A stretch of DNA of 64,000 nucleotides from Pseudoxanthomonas sp. JBR18. GTDB taxonomy: Bacteria; Pseudomonadota; Gammaproteobacteria; Xanthomonadales; Xanthomonadaceae. This document shows positions 38,687 to 47,946 of this stretch, piece by piece. The position numbers were made by a program, and so were the translations under genes. Every line of letters begins with the position of its first letter. The first letter of the stretch is position 1. The notes under the pieces are model-generated. The model was not told the DNA's origin, did not search any database, and worked only from the letters and a program-made list of their open reading frames with translations. Where the stretch lies: positions 1,867,001-1,931,000 of the forward strand of contig NZ_CP116339.1 in the NCBI RefSeq assembly GCF_028198165.1. The letters run 5' to 3'.

Positions 38687-40480
38687 TCAGGCCGGCGCCG
38701 GCACGCCTGGCATGACATGCACGCCCCGTTTCAAGCGCTTGGCCTCGCGCTTGGCGCCGGCCGCGCAGGAGGCGATCGCCTCGGCTCCTTCGAACCGGGC
38801 CGCGTCGGACGGGACGATGCCGATGGTCAGGGTGGTCAGCGGGAAGCTGGCCTGGCGCCCGCTGCGGTCCTCGCCTTCCAGCATGCCGCGCGCGACCTCG
38901 CGTGCGTCGAACAGCGACAGCGCCCCCTGGTTGAAGTCGGCCACGATGGCCTGGCAGCGTGCCAGCCAGTCCTCGCTCTGCATCAGGATGACGAAGTCGT
39001 CGCCTCCGACATGGCCGACGAAATCCCACTGCGGGTCCACATGCGAGGTGATCACCGAGGCGACCAGCTGGATCATGCGATCGCCGCGAAAGTACCCGTT
39101 TTGGTCGTTGTAGGGCTTGAAGTTGTCCAGGTCGCAGTAGCAGGCCACGAACGCCCGCCCGCTCTCCAGCAGGCGGTTGATGTGCTCGGTGATGGGAATG
39201 TTGCCTGGCAGCAGGGTCAACGGGTTGGCGTAGCGCGCCGCCTCGATGCGCAGTTCGGTGACCCGGCGCACCAGCGCCTCGCCCGCGCCCACCCCGCGGT
39301 AGCGACCGTGCTCGGTGACGATGAACCCGTCATGCAGGTAGCGCTGGTCCTCGCCGAGCAGGATCTGCGACATCTCGTCGATGCTCTGGCCCACGTCGCA
39401 CAGCACCGGCGAGGCATGCATGTGCACGGTGCAGGGCTTCTTGCCGATCAGTTCGCGGGCGAAGGGGATGGCCATGCGCTCGTTGAACACGCGGCGGTTG
39501 ATCAGGCCCACCGGACGCTGCTGCGCGTCCAGGACCGGGATCGCGTTGAGCTCGGGATTGGCGCGGAAGATCGCTTCGGCATCGTTGTTGGTGCTGTCCA
39601 CCGGGATGCTCGGCGCTTCGACCAGCATGTGCTCGGCGGTGACCCGGCGGATGCCGCTGGGACGCCCGCTGCGCGGCCACACCGGGGTCTTGCCATGGCC
39701 CAGTGCCTCCAGCTCCCCGGGCACCGTGGTGGTGGTGTGGAACGCCGGCCGTCCCAGCAGGTAACCCTGCACGTAGGGAATGCCCAGGTCCTGCAGCAGG
39801 CGCAGATCCTCGATGCGCTCCACGCCTTCGGCGATCAGCTCGGTGCCGTAGCTGTCGGCCACCTGGACCAGGGCGCGCACCACGGCCAGCTTGCCGGGGC
39901 TCTCGGACAGGCCATCCACCAGGTACCGGTCGATCTTGACGAACTCCGGCAACAGCTCGTGCCACAGCTCGAAGTTGGAGTGCCCGTTGCCGAAGTCATC
40001 CAGGGCCACGCGCGCGCCAGCCGCGCGCAGGTAGCCCAGCACGTGGGCCAGGCCCTTGGCGTCCTCGACGATGTCGCGCTCGGTGATTTCCACCACGAAG
40101 CGGCTCAGGTCCTGGCCCGAGCCCTGCAACGCGCGCAGCACCTCGCCCGAGCGCACGGCACCGCGCAGCAGCGCATTGGCACTGAGGTTGAGCAGCAGGC
40201 GGCCACCGGTGGCGAAGTCGAACGCGCGCACGGCGGCCTCGACCGCGCGGGTCTCCAATTCACCCAGCGTGCGGCGGTGGCGCGCGGCCTCCAGGAGGGC
40301 CAGTGGCGAGCGCCCATCGTCCGGGCGCATCAGGGCCTCGTGCCCGGCGACGCTGCGGTCGCGCAGGCGCACGATGGGCTGGTAGGCCATGCGGAAGCCG
40401 GATCCGGATGCGGGCGTCGGCGCGGTGGCAGCGGGCGTGTCGAGGACCGCGTCGGCCGACGCGGCAGGCAGAGGGTCCAT
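38687..40480 (-). CDS. EAL-CBS-GGDEF cyclic-di-GMP protein
   Basis: About 597 residues from ATG 40480; the frame is open to 40582, so the start is uncertain. The EAL domain has GHEALMRPDDG, LLNLSANALL, VVEITERDI, VALDDFGNGHSNF and LIAEGVERIEDL, keeping the key EAL, N, E, DD, K and E residues. A CBS pair follows (NAIPVLDAQQRPVGLINRR, then HDGFIVTEHGRYRGVGAGEA). The C-terminal GGDEF has CDLDNFKPYND and HVGGDDFVILMQ. It likely breaks down and may also make c-di-GMP. Confidence 0.85.
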   Translation of the reverse strand: MDPLPAASADAVLDTPAATAPTPASGSGFRMAYQPIVRLRDRSVAGHEALMRPDDGRSPLALLEAARHRRTLGELETRAVEAAVRAFDFATGGRLLLNLSANALLRGAVRSGEVLRALQGSGQDLSRFVVEITERDIVEDAKGLAHVLGYLRAAGARVALDDFGNGHSNFELWHELLPEFVKIDRYLVDGLSESPGKLAVVRALVQVADSYGTELIAEGVERIEDLRLLQDLGIPYVQGYLLGRPAFHTTTTVPGELEALGHGKTPVWPRSGRPSGIRRVTAEHMLVEAPSIPVDSTNNDAEAIFRANPELNAIPVLDAQQRPVGLINRRVFNERMAIPFARELIGKKPCTVHMHASPVLCDVGQSIDEMSQILLGEDQRYLHDGFIVTEHGRYRGVGAGEALVRRVTELRIEAARYANPLTLLPGNIPITEHINRLLESGRAFVACYCDLDNFKPYNDQNGYFRGDRMIQLVASVITSHVDPQWDFVGHVGGDDFVILMQSEDWLARCQAIVADFNQGALSLFDAREVARGMLEGEDRSGRQASFPLTTLTIGIVPSDAARFEGAEAIASCAAGAKREAKRLKRGVHVMPGVPAPA

Positions 40481-40619
40481 GAGGGGCGTCCGAAAAGTGG
40501 GGTCGGGCGCGCCGGGGGACGCCGCCAGCAGGACGGGCATCCAGTCACCGTCCACGGGGCGGCATTTTCGGGTCGCGGCCATGACGTGCGCATGACAGCG
40601 ACCGCATTGGAGACGGGGC

Positions 40620-41051
40620 TTACTTGGCGAACAGGCGCGAGAGGTCGGCGAAGGCCTTCAGCTCGATCGCGTTGCCGCTGGGATCCAGAAAGAACATGGT
40701 CGCCTGTTCCCCCGGTTCGCCCTTGAAGCGGATGTAGGGCGCGATGACGAATTCGGTACCGGCGGCGGTGAGGCGCTGGGCCATCGCCTTCCAGTCCTCC
40801 ATCGGCAGGACCACGCCGAAGTGCCGCACCGGGACGCCGTGGCCGTCGACCGCATTGGTCGCCGCCGCGCCGGTCTCCTGCGGGGCCAGGTGGGCCACGA
40901 TCTGGTGGCCGTGGAAGTTGAAGTCCACCCATTCCGGCGAGCTGCGTCCTTCCGGGCAGCCGAGCAATCCGCCGTAGAAGCCGCGCGCAGCCTCCAGGCT
41001 GTGGACCGGGAAGGCCAGGTGAAACGGGGGCAGGGTGGCGGCGGTGTCCAT
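40620..41051 (-). CDS. VOC-superfamily protein
   Basis: 143 residues from ATG 41051. [51 protein letters not shown] and [18 protein letters not shown] fit a glyoxalase/bleomycin-resistance-type single-chain VOC enzyme, with His, His and Glu metal ligands. It is divergent from the LysR gene at 41156, which may control it. Confidence 0.88.
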   Translation of the reverse strand: MDTAATLPPFHLAFPVHSLEAARGFYGGLLGCPEGRSSPEWVDFNFHGHQIVAHLAPQETGAAATNAVDGHGVPVRHFGVVLPMEDWKAMAQRLTAAGTEFVIAPYIRFKGEPGEQATMFFLDPSGNAIELKAFADLSRLFAK

Positions 41052-41155
41052 CGTGAGGCTCCAGGCCTTGGGTGCGGCCTCCCGTTTTACCCATCAGCAG
41101 TCGCGATGGAAAACGATATATTCGAGCCCTCAGTCCAACTTTTGGTGATGCACGC

Positions 41156-42046
41156 GTGATCGCGGAGCTACGCACCCTGTTGGCCGTGGCCCGCCACGGC
41201 ACCTTTGCCGCCGCCGGCGCACGCATCGGCCTGACCCAGGCGGCGGTGAGCGGGCAGATCAAGCGGCTGGAGGCCCAGCTGGGCCTGCGCCTGTTCGACC
41301 GCACGGGACGCTCGGCCACGCTCAATGCCGACGGCCTGCGCACCCTGGCGCGGGCGCAGGAGCTGGTGTCGCGCTTCGACGCGCTGGCCGACCCGGCCAC
41401 GCCCGACACCGCTCAGGCACGGCTGCGAATCGGCGCGATCGCCTCGGTGCAGGCCGACCTGCTGCCCGGCGCACTGGCGCGCTGGCGTCAGGCCCATCCG
41501 CGGCGTCCGCTGCAGGTCGTCCCGGGGATCTCCCTGCATCTGATGGATCAACTGGATGCCGGCGAGCTGGAGCTGGCGGTGATGATCCGCCCGCCCTTCG
41601 GCATCCCGGCGGGGCTGGCGTGGACATCGCTGCGACACGAGCGCTACATGCTGCTGGTGCCGGCCACGCTGCGGGCGCGTGCCTGGCGCAGCGTGCTGGA
41701 GGCGCATCCCTTCATCCGCTACGAGCGCAGTTCGTTCGGCGGGCGCCAGGTGGATCGCTTCCTGCGGACCCAGCGCCTGCAGCCGCGCGAATCGATCGAG
41801 GTCGACGACCTGCCGGCCATGACCGCCCTGGTCGCCGCGGGCCTGGGCGTGGCCCTGGTGCCGTGCGCGGGCGACGGGGCTGCATTGCCACCCACGGTGC
41901 GCGCCATGCGCCTGGGCGAGGCGGCCTTCCATCGCGAGATCGGCCTGCTGCGACCGGCGCAGGCCAAGGACGATCCGGCGCTGGAGGAACTGGTCGCCAG
42001 TCTGCGGGCCGAGGCGGCCACGCCGGCGTCGCGTCGGTCGCGTTGA
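41156..42046 (+). CDS. LysR-family transcriptional regulator
   Basis: 296 residues; start at GTG 41156 (VIAELRTLLAVARHGTFAAA) rather than an upstream ATG. Helix-turn-helix AAAGARIGLTQAAVSGQIKR with LEAQLGLRLFDRTGRSATLN, then a substrate-binding-like effector domain (MIRPPFGIPAGLAW). It is divergent from the VOC gene with a 104-bp gap. The effector is unknown. Confidence 0.9.
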   Translation: MIAELRTLLAVARHGTFAAAGARIGLTQAAVSGQIKRLEAQLGLRLFDRTGRSATLNADGLRTLARAQELVSRFDALADPATPDTAQARLRIGAIASVQADLLPGALARWRQAHPRRPLQVVPGISLHLMDQLDAGELELAVMIRPPFGIPAGLAWTSLRHERYMLLVPATLRARAWRSVLEAHPFIRYERSSFGGRQVDRFLRTQRLQPRESIEVDDLPAMTALVAAGLGVALVPCAGDGAALPPTVRAMRLGEAAFHREIGLLRPAQAKDDPALEELVASLRAEAATPASRRSR

Positions 42047-42331
42047 CCCGGCCTGCGGGACAATCGGCGTACCTGCTGGACTTGCGCGCGGCAACCGGCA
42101 CCCCGTGTCGCAGCGAGATGGCTTAGCGTGGTGGACCGCGTCGCGTCTGTCCGCGCTCTGGCCTGGGCATGACGAACCGGTCATGGACGCCATCGCGCGG
42201 CAATGCAGGAGCCAGACTGTGTCGCGACGATCCGGGTGTTTGCCCGGATCGCGTAGGATTCCGCGACTTTGCCCCCCACCGCCAAGCCCCTGCCCACGAT
42301 GCGTCGAGTTGCCTGTTTCCGATCCTCTTCC

Positions 42332-43480
42332 ATGTCAGGACGTGTCAGCGCATGGGCCGGCTTGCTGGTGATCGCGGCATTGGCGCTGGGGGGTTGCCAG
42401 GGCAAGGCCGACGCGCCGGCACGCACGACACGCCAGGTCCGGGTAATGACCCTGGCCCCGCAGTCGGTGGCCCTGGAGACCGAACTGGCCGGCCGCACCG
42501 TGGCCTCGGAGGAATCCGAGGTGCGCCCGCAGGTCGGCGGCGTGCTGCGCAAGCGGCTGTTCACCGAAGGCCAGACAGTCAAGGCGGGCCAGCCGCTGTT
42601 CCAGATCGATCCCACGCTCTACCAGGCGGCCAGCAACGAGGCGCGCGCGAACCTGGCCACGGCCGAGGCGGCGCTGGCCACCGCGCGGCTGCAGGCCCAG
42701 CGCTACCAGCAACTGGGCAAGACCCAGCTGATCTCCCAGCAGGAGGTCGACGACGCGGTCGCCACCTACAAGCAGGCCGCCGCCGCCGCCGATGCCAACC
42801 GCGCGGCGCTGGAGACCGCACGCACCAACCTGCGCTTTGCCACGGTGACCGCGCCGATCGGCGGGCGCATCGGCCGCGCCCTGTTCACGCCCGGCGCCCT
42901 GGTGACCTCCGCCCAGGCCGATCCGCTGGCGCGCATCCAGCAGCTGGATCCGATGAACGTGGACATCACCCAGTCCAGCAACGAATACCTGGCCTTGCGG
43001 CGCGCGATCGCCGCCGGTGGCGTGGAAGCTTCCAGTGCGCAGGTGCACCTCACCCTGTCCGATGGCACCGGCTATCCGCTGCCCGGCACCCTGGAATTCG
43101 CCGATATCGACGTGGACCAGGCCACCGGCAGCATCACCCTGCGCGCGCGCTTTCCCAACCCGGAGGGTGAGCTGTTGCCGGGCATGTACGTGCGTGCGCG
43201 CGTCGGCCAGGGCGTGCGCCAGCAGGCGCTGCTGGTGCCGCAGGCGGCGGTGGACCGCACCCCGCGCGGCGATGCCCAGGTCTGGGTGGTCGGCCAGGAT
43301 GATGTCGCGCATCTGCGCCAGTTCACTACCTTGCGCTCGGTCGGCAACCGCTGGCTGGTCGACAAGGGCCTCAAGGCAGGCGAGCGCATCGTGACCGGTG
43401 GCGGTGAGGGCCTGCGCGACGGCGAGAAGGTCGTGGTCAGCGCGGCCGCGCCGGCCGCCGCCCCTGCCGAACAGAGCTGA
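42332..43480 (+). CDS. RND efflux periplasmic adaptor (membrane-fusion) lipoprotein
   Basis: 382 residues from ATG 42332; ATG 42299 is an alternative. MSGRVSAWAGLLVIAALALG then GC is a lipoprotein signal, so the protein is anchored in the inner membrane. VRPQVGGVLRKRLFTEGQTV is the lipoyl-like domain, AATYKQAAAAADANRAALET part of the coiled-coil hairpin, and FATVTAPIGGRIGRALFTPG the beta-barrel. It links the pump to an outer-membrane channel. The next gene starts 3 bp after its stop. Confidence 0.9.
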   Translation: MSGRVSAWAGLLVIAALALGGCQGKADAPARTTRQVRVMTLAPQSVALETELAGRTVASEESEVRPQVGGVLRKRLFTEGQTVKAGQPLFQIDPTLYQAASNEARANLATAEAALATARLQAQRYQQLGKTQLISQQEVDDAVATYKQAAAAADANRAALETARTNLRFATVTAPIGGRIGRALFTPGALVTSAQADPLARIQQLDPMNVDITQSSNEYLALRRAIAAGGVEASSAQVHLTLSDGTGYPLPGTLEFADIDVDQATGSITLRARFPNPEGELLPGMYVRARVGQGVRQQALLVPQAAVDRTPRGDAQVWVVGQDDVAHLRQFTTLRSVGNRWLVDKGLKAGERIVTGGGEGLRDGEKVVVSAAAPAAAPAEQS

Positions 43481-43483
43481 GCC

Positions 43484-46400
43484 GTGCTGCCGCGCTTCTT
43501 CATCCACCGGCCGGTGTTCGCCTGGGTGCTGGCGATCTGCATCATGGCCGCCGGTGCCATCGCCATCGCCACCCTGGCGGTGGAGCAGTACCCGGACATC
43601 GCTCCGCCGCAGGTCAACATCAGCGCCACCTACAACGGCGCCTCGGCGCAGACGGTGGAGAACAGCGTCACCCAGGTGATCGAGCAGCAGCTGACCGGCA
43701 TCGACCACCTGCTGTATTTCTCATCGACCAGTTCGTCCGCGGGCCAGGCCCGCGTGAGCGTCACCTTCGACCAGTCCGCCGACCCGGACATCGCCCAGGT
43801 CCAGGTGCAAAACGCGGTCAACCAGGCGCTCAACCGGTTGCCCGAGGAAGTGCAGTCGCGCGGCGTGCGGGTGTCCAAGTCGCAGGGCGACAGCCTGATG
43901 GTGGTGGCCTTGTACGACACCACCCACCAGCTCACCCGGGTGGACATCGCCGACTACATGGTCAGCTACGTGCAGGACCCGGTCAGCCGCATCAACGGGG
44001 TGGGCGAGGTCAACGTGTTTGGCGCGTCCTACGCGATGCGCATCTGGCTGGACCCGCACAAGCTGGCCGCCTACCAGCTCATGCCGGGCGATGTGAGCGC
44101 GGCGATCCGCGCCCAGAACACCCAGGTCACCGCCGGCGAACTGGGCCAGCAACCGTCCGGGCCGGAGCAGACGCTCAATGCCACGGTCACCGCACAGTCG
44201 CGTCTGCAGACCCCCGCGCAGTTCCGCGACATCATCCTGGCCACCCAGCCCAGTGGCGCCAGCGTGCGCCTGGGGGACGTGGCCCGGGTGGAGATCGGCG
44301 CGGAGTCCTACCAGGACGCCAGCTTCCTCAACAACTATCCGGCCTCCGGCTTCTCGGTCTCGCTGGCCTCCGGGGCCAATGCACTGGAGACAGCCGACGC
44401 GGTGCGCGCGAAGGTGGAGCGCCTGAAGGAGACCTTCCCGCCGGGGCTGGAGGTGGCCTACCCGCGCGACAGCACCCCGTTCGTGAAGCTCTCGATCGAA
44501 GGGGTGGTCCACACCCTGCTCGAAGCGATCGCGCTGGTGGTGCTGGTGATGTATTTGTTCCTGCAGAACGCGCGGGCCACGCTGATCCCGGCGATCACCG
44601 TGCCGGTGGTGCTGCTGGGCACCTTCGGCGTGCTGGCGGTGACCGGCTTCACCATCAACACCCTGACCTTGTTCGCCATGGTCCTGGCCATCGGCCTGCT
44701 GGTGGACGATGCCATCGTGGTGGTGGAGAACGTCGAGCGCATCATGCACGAGCAGCACCTGCCGCCGCGCGAGGCCACCGAGCAGTCGATGGGCGAGATC
44801 ACCAGCGCGCTGATCGGCATCACCGTGGTGCTGGGCGCGGTGTTCCTGCCGATGGCGCTGTTCGGCGGGTCCACCGGCATCATCTATCGGCAGTTCTCCA
44901 TCACCATGGTCTCGGCCATGGGCCTGTCGGCGCTGGTCGCGCTGACCCTGACCCCGGCCCTGTGCGCCACGCTGCTCAAGCCAGTGGAAGCCGAGCGCAA
45001 GCCGGGGCGGTTCTTCCGCTGGTTCAACCGCAACGTCGAACGCGCCCAGGACGGGTACCAGCGCCGCCTGGGCCGGCTGCTGGCGCGGCCCTGGCGCTGG
45101 ATGGCGCTGTATGTGGGCATCGCGCTGGCCGTGGGCCTGCTCTACGCACGCATGCCCACCGGCTTTCTCCCGGTGGAGGACCAGGGCCAGATCCGCGTGC
45201 AGTTCAACGCGCCGGAAGGCACGCCGCTGCCGGCCACCGAGCAGCTGGCCAAGCGGGTGAGCGACTACTTCCTCACCCAGGAGAAGGCCTACGTCGAGTC
45301 GGTGTTCCTGGTGGTGGGTCGCAACAACGCAGGCGTGGGCCAGAACGCGGGCCAGGGCTTCCTCTCGCTCAAGCCATGGGGCGAACGCGGCAGCGAGGGC
45401 ACCGCGGCGGCGATCATCGCGCGGGCCAACGCGCACTTCCGCAAGTCCACCGAGGACAAGGTCAGCGTGTTGGCGCCCGGCGCGGTGCGCGGGCTAGGCC
45501 AGTCCAGCGGCTTCGAGCTGTGGCTGCGTGACAGCAACGGGGCCGGCCGCGAGGCGCTGCTGCGCGCCCAGCAGGCCGTGCTGGACCAGGCCGGCGAGGA
45601 CAGCCGCCTGACCGCTGTGCGCCTCAACGGCCTGGGCGACAAGCCTCAGCTGCACGTGGACATCGACCAGGCCCAGGCCAGTGCACTGGGCCTGGCCCAG
45701 TCGGACATCAACGCGACCCTGTCGGCCGCCTGGGGCGGCACCTACGTCAACGACTTCATCGATCGCGGCCGGGTCAAACGCGTGTACATCCAGGGCGACG
45801 CGCCGTATCGCGCGCGGCCGGAGGACATCGGCCAGTGGTATGTGCGCGGCAGCGGCGGACAGATGGTGTCCTTCGACACCTTCGCCAGCACGGGCTGGAC
45901 GCGCGGCGCCCAGCTGCAGCAGCGCTACAACGGCCTGGCCGCGCTGGAGCTGCAGGGCAGCGCGGCCGACGGGGTCAGTTCGGGCAAGGCGATGGACATC
46001 ATGCAGGGCCTGGTCGATGCGCAACCCGGGTTCGACCTGCAGTGGAGCGGGCTGTCCTACCAGGAGCGCATGTCCAGCAACCAGACCCTGCTGCTGTACG
46101 GCGCCTCGATCGCCTTCATCTTCCTGTGCCTGGCCGCGCTCTACGAGAGCTGGTCGATCCCCGTCGCGGTGCTGATGGTGATCCCGCTGGGCGTGCTGGG
46201 TACGGTGCTGGCCACCACGCTGGCCGGCTTCGACAACGACATCTATTTCCAGGTCGGCCTGCTGACCACCATCGGCCTGTCGGCCAAGAACGCGATCCTG
46301 ATCGTCGAGTTCGCCGAGGCCCGGCGGCGGGCCGGGCGCCCGGCGCTGGAGGCGGCCCTGGCCGGTGCGCGCCTGCGCCTGCGGCCGATCGTGATGACCT

Positions 46401-46585
46401 CGCTGGCCTTCGTGGCCGGCGTGATCCCGCTGGCCCTGTCCACCGGCGCCGGTGCGGCCAGCCGCCGCGAGATCGGCATCAGCGTGATCGGCGGCATGGC
46501 CACCGGCACCGTGCTGGCGGTGCTGCTGGTGCCGTTGTTCTTCGTGCTGGTGCGGCGCGTGCAGGGCGCGCGCGCCGCGCACTGA
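43484..46585 (+). CDS. RND (HAE1) multidrug efflux permease
   Basis: 1033 residues, a normal length, with a GTG start at 43484 (VLPRFFIHRPVFAWVLAICI) 3 bp after the adaptor stop, so the two are coupled. The proton-relay aspartates are in AIGLLVDDAIVVVENVERIM. GFLPVEDQGQIRVQFNAPEG and the final SAKNAILIVEFAEARRRAG are typical. No outer-membrane factor follows, so an unlinked TolC-type protein must be shared. Substrates unknown, probably drugs or hydrophobic compounds. Confidence 0.93.
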   Translation: MLPRFFIHRPVFAWVLAICIMAAGAIAIATLAVEQYPDIAPPQVNISATYNGASAQTVENSVTQVIEQQLTGIDHLLYFSSTSSSAGQARVSVTFDQSADPDIAQVQVQNAVNQALNRLPEEVQSRGVRVSKSQGDSLMVVALYDTTHQLTRVDIADYMVSYVQDPVSRINGVGEVNVFGASYAMRIWLDPHKLAAYQLMPGDVSAAIRAQNTQVTAGELGQQPSGPEQTLNATVTAQSRLQTPAQFRDIILATQPSGASVRLGDVARVEIGAESYQDASFLNNYPASGFSVSLASGANALETADAVRAKVERLKETFPPGLEVAYPRDSTPFVKLSIEGVVHTLLEAIALVVLVMYLFLQNARATLIPAITVPVVLLGTFGVLAVTGFTINTLTLFAMVLAIGLLVDDAIVVVENVERIMHEQHLPPREATEQSMGEITSALIGITVVLGAVFLPMALFGGSTGIIYRQFSITMVSAMGLSALVALTLTPALCATLLKPVEAERKPGRFFRWFNRNVERAQDGYQRRLGRLLARPWRWMALYVGIALAVGLLYARMPTGFLPVEDQGQIRVQFNAPEGTPLPATEQLAKRVSDYFLTQEKAYVESVFLVVGRNNAGVGQNAGQGFLSLKPWGERGSEGTAAAIIARANAHFRKSTEDKVSVLAPGAVRGLGQSSGFELWLRDSNGAGREALLRAQQAVLDQAGEDSRLTAVRLNGLGDKPQLHVDIDQAQASALGLAQSDINATLSAAWGGTYVNDFIDRGRVKRVYIQGDAPYRARPEDIGQWYVRGSGGQMVSFDTFASTGWTRGAQLQQRYNGLAALELQGSAADGVSSGKAMDIMQGLVDAQPGFDLQWSGLSYQERMSSNQTLLLYGASIAFIFLCLAALYESWSIPVAVLMVIPLGVLGTVLATTLAGFDNDIYFQVGLLTTIGLSAKNAILIVEFAEARRRAGRPALEAALAGARLRLRPIVMTSLAFVAGVIPLALSTGAGAASRREIGISVIGGMATGTVLAVLLVPLFFVLVRRVQGARAAH

Positions 46586-46798
46586 CCGACGCGCGCCTGA
46601 GGCCGAGCGGGAACGGCCCGCTCCAGGTGTACCCTGCGTTCGCCAGCATGGGCCCGGGCGAAAGCCTCGACAGGCCTGCTCGCATTGCCTCGCCCCATGC
46701 CTCGGTACGCACCACGCACTTCCCCCCCCGCGATGGCTGGCGTCATCTGTCCGGCCTAGCCTCAGTCGTTCCCGCCCTTCAACCCGGAGCACACGATC

Positions 46799-47635
46799 AT
46801 GAGCACAGTCACCACCCAAGACGGCGTCGAGATTTTCTTCAAGGACTGGGGCCCCAAGACGGCCCAGCCCATCATGTTCCATCACGGTTGGCCGCTCTCG
46901 AGCGACGACTGGGATGCGCAGATGCTGTACTTCCTCGGCAAGGGCTTCCGGGTCGTCGCCCACGACCGGCGCGGCCACGGCCGCTCCAGCCAGGTCAGCG
47001 AGGGCCACGACATGGGCCATTACGCCGCCGACGCGGCCGCGGTGGTCGAGCACCTGGACCTGCGCGAGGCGGTGCACATCGGGCACTCCACCGGCGGTGG
47101 CGAGGTGGCCCGCTACGTGGCGCGTCACGGCCAGCCGGCCGGGCGCGTAGCCAAGGCCGTGCTGGTCAGTGCGGTGCCGCCGCTGATGGTCAAGACCCCG
47201 GACAACCCGGGCGGCACGCCGATCGAGGTGTTCGACGGCTTCCGCCAGGCCCTGGCCGGCAACCGCGCACAGTTCTTCCTGGACGTGGCCGCCGGTCCGT
47301 TTTACGGCTTCAATCGCGAGGGCGCACAGGTCTCCCAGGGCGTGATCGAGAACTGGTGGCGGCAGGGCATGGCCGGCGGTGCCAAGGCGCACTACGAGGG
47401 CATCAAGGCGTTCTCGGAAACCGACCAGACCGAGGACCTCAAGCAGATCACCGTGCCGACCCTGGTGATGCATGGCGACGACGACCAGATCGTGCCGATC
47501 GACGATGCCTCGCGCCTGTCGGTCAAACTGCTGCAGAACGGCACGCTCAAGGTCTATCCGGGCTTCCCGCACGGCATGCTCACCACCCATGCGCAGGTCC
47601 TCAACGACGACCTGCTGGCCTTCATCCAGGGCTGA
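46799..47635 (+). CDS. Alpha/beta hydrolase, non-heme chloroperoxidase-like
   Basis: 278 residues from ATG 46799. The nucleophile elbow is [20 protein letters not shown], the aspartate is in [16 protein letters not shown] and the histidine in [10 protein letters not shown]. The start [20 protein letters not shown] and [20 protein letters not shown] are close to bromoperoxidase/chloroperoxidase-type esterases, which are mainly esterases in cells. It stands alone. Confidence 0.9.
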   Translation: MSTVTTQDGVEIFFKDWGPKTAQPIMFHHGWPLSSDDWDAQMLYFLGKGFRVVAHDRRGHGRSSQVSEGHDMGHYAADAAAVVEHLDLREAVHIGHSTGGGEVARYVARHGQPAGRVAKAVLVSAVPPLMVKTPDNPGGTPIEVFDGFRQALAGNRAQFFLDVAAGPFYGFNREGAQVSQGVIENWWRQGMAGGAKAHYEGIKAFSETDQTEDLKQITVPTLVMHGDDDQIVPIDDASRLSVKLLQNGTLKVYPGFPHGMLTTHAQVLNDDLLAFIQG

Positions 47636-47946
47636 TTCGCGTTGGGCTTCCCGGTCTCGCTCCGCGGCGGAGCGTGGCCGGGAAAACCCCGCGGCTGGCC
47701 CCGCGCGGATATTGGCCTCCTGGCAGCGCGATCGGATGGCGCCGGGGATCGGTGCGCAATCCACGCACGCGCATCGATGGCCGGCCGTCGCCGGGTCCGT
47801 CGGCAGCGCATCGGTGATCTGAACGGCAGCGGTCTGCGACGTTCAATCCGGCGGCCGCTGAACCGGGCAGGCCGCACTGCGGGATGACAAGCCGGCGCCA
47901 TTGCGCGATCTTCGGCGGCGCCCGCGGCTGGCGGGCGTGATGAGGA
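47636..47946. other. Intergenic region with a strong stem-loop
   Basis: TTCCCGG...CGCTCCG with loop CGG, then CGGAGCG...CCGGGAA (47648-47684) can form a long interrupted hairpin right after the hydrolase gene, without a T tract. The remainder holds the promoter of the esterase; no gene is seen. Confidence 0.5.

Noticed and set aside
45494..47764. 756-codon minus-strand frame over the RND permease and hydrolase
   Set aside because: Covers two clear plus-strand genes in the complementary frame; GC-driven.
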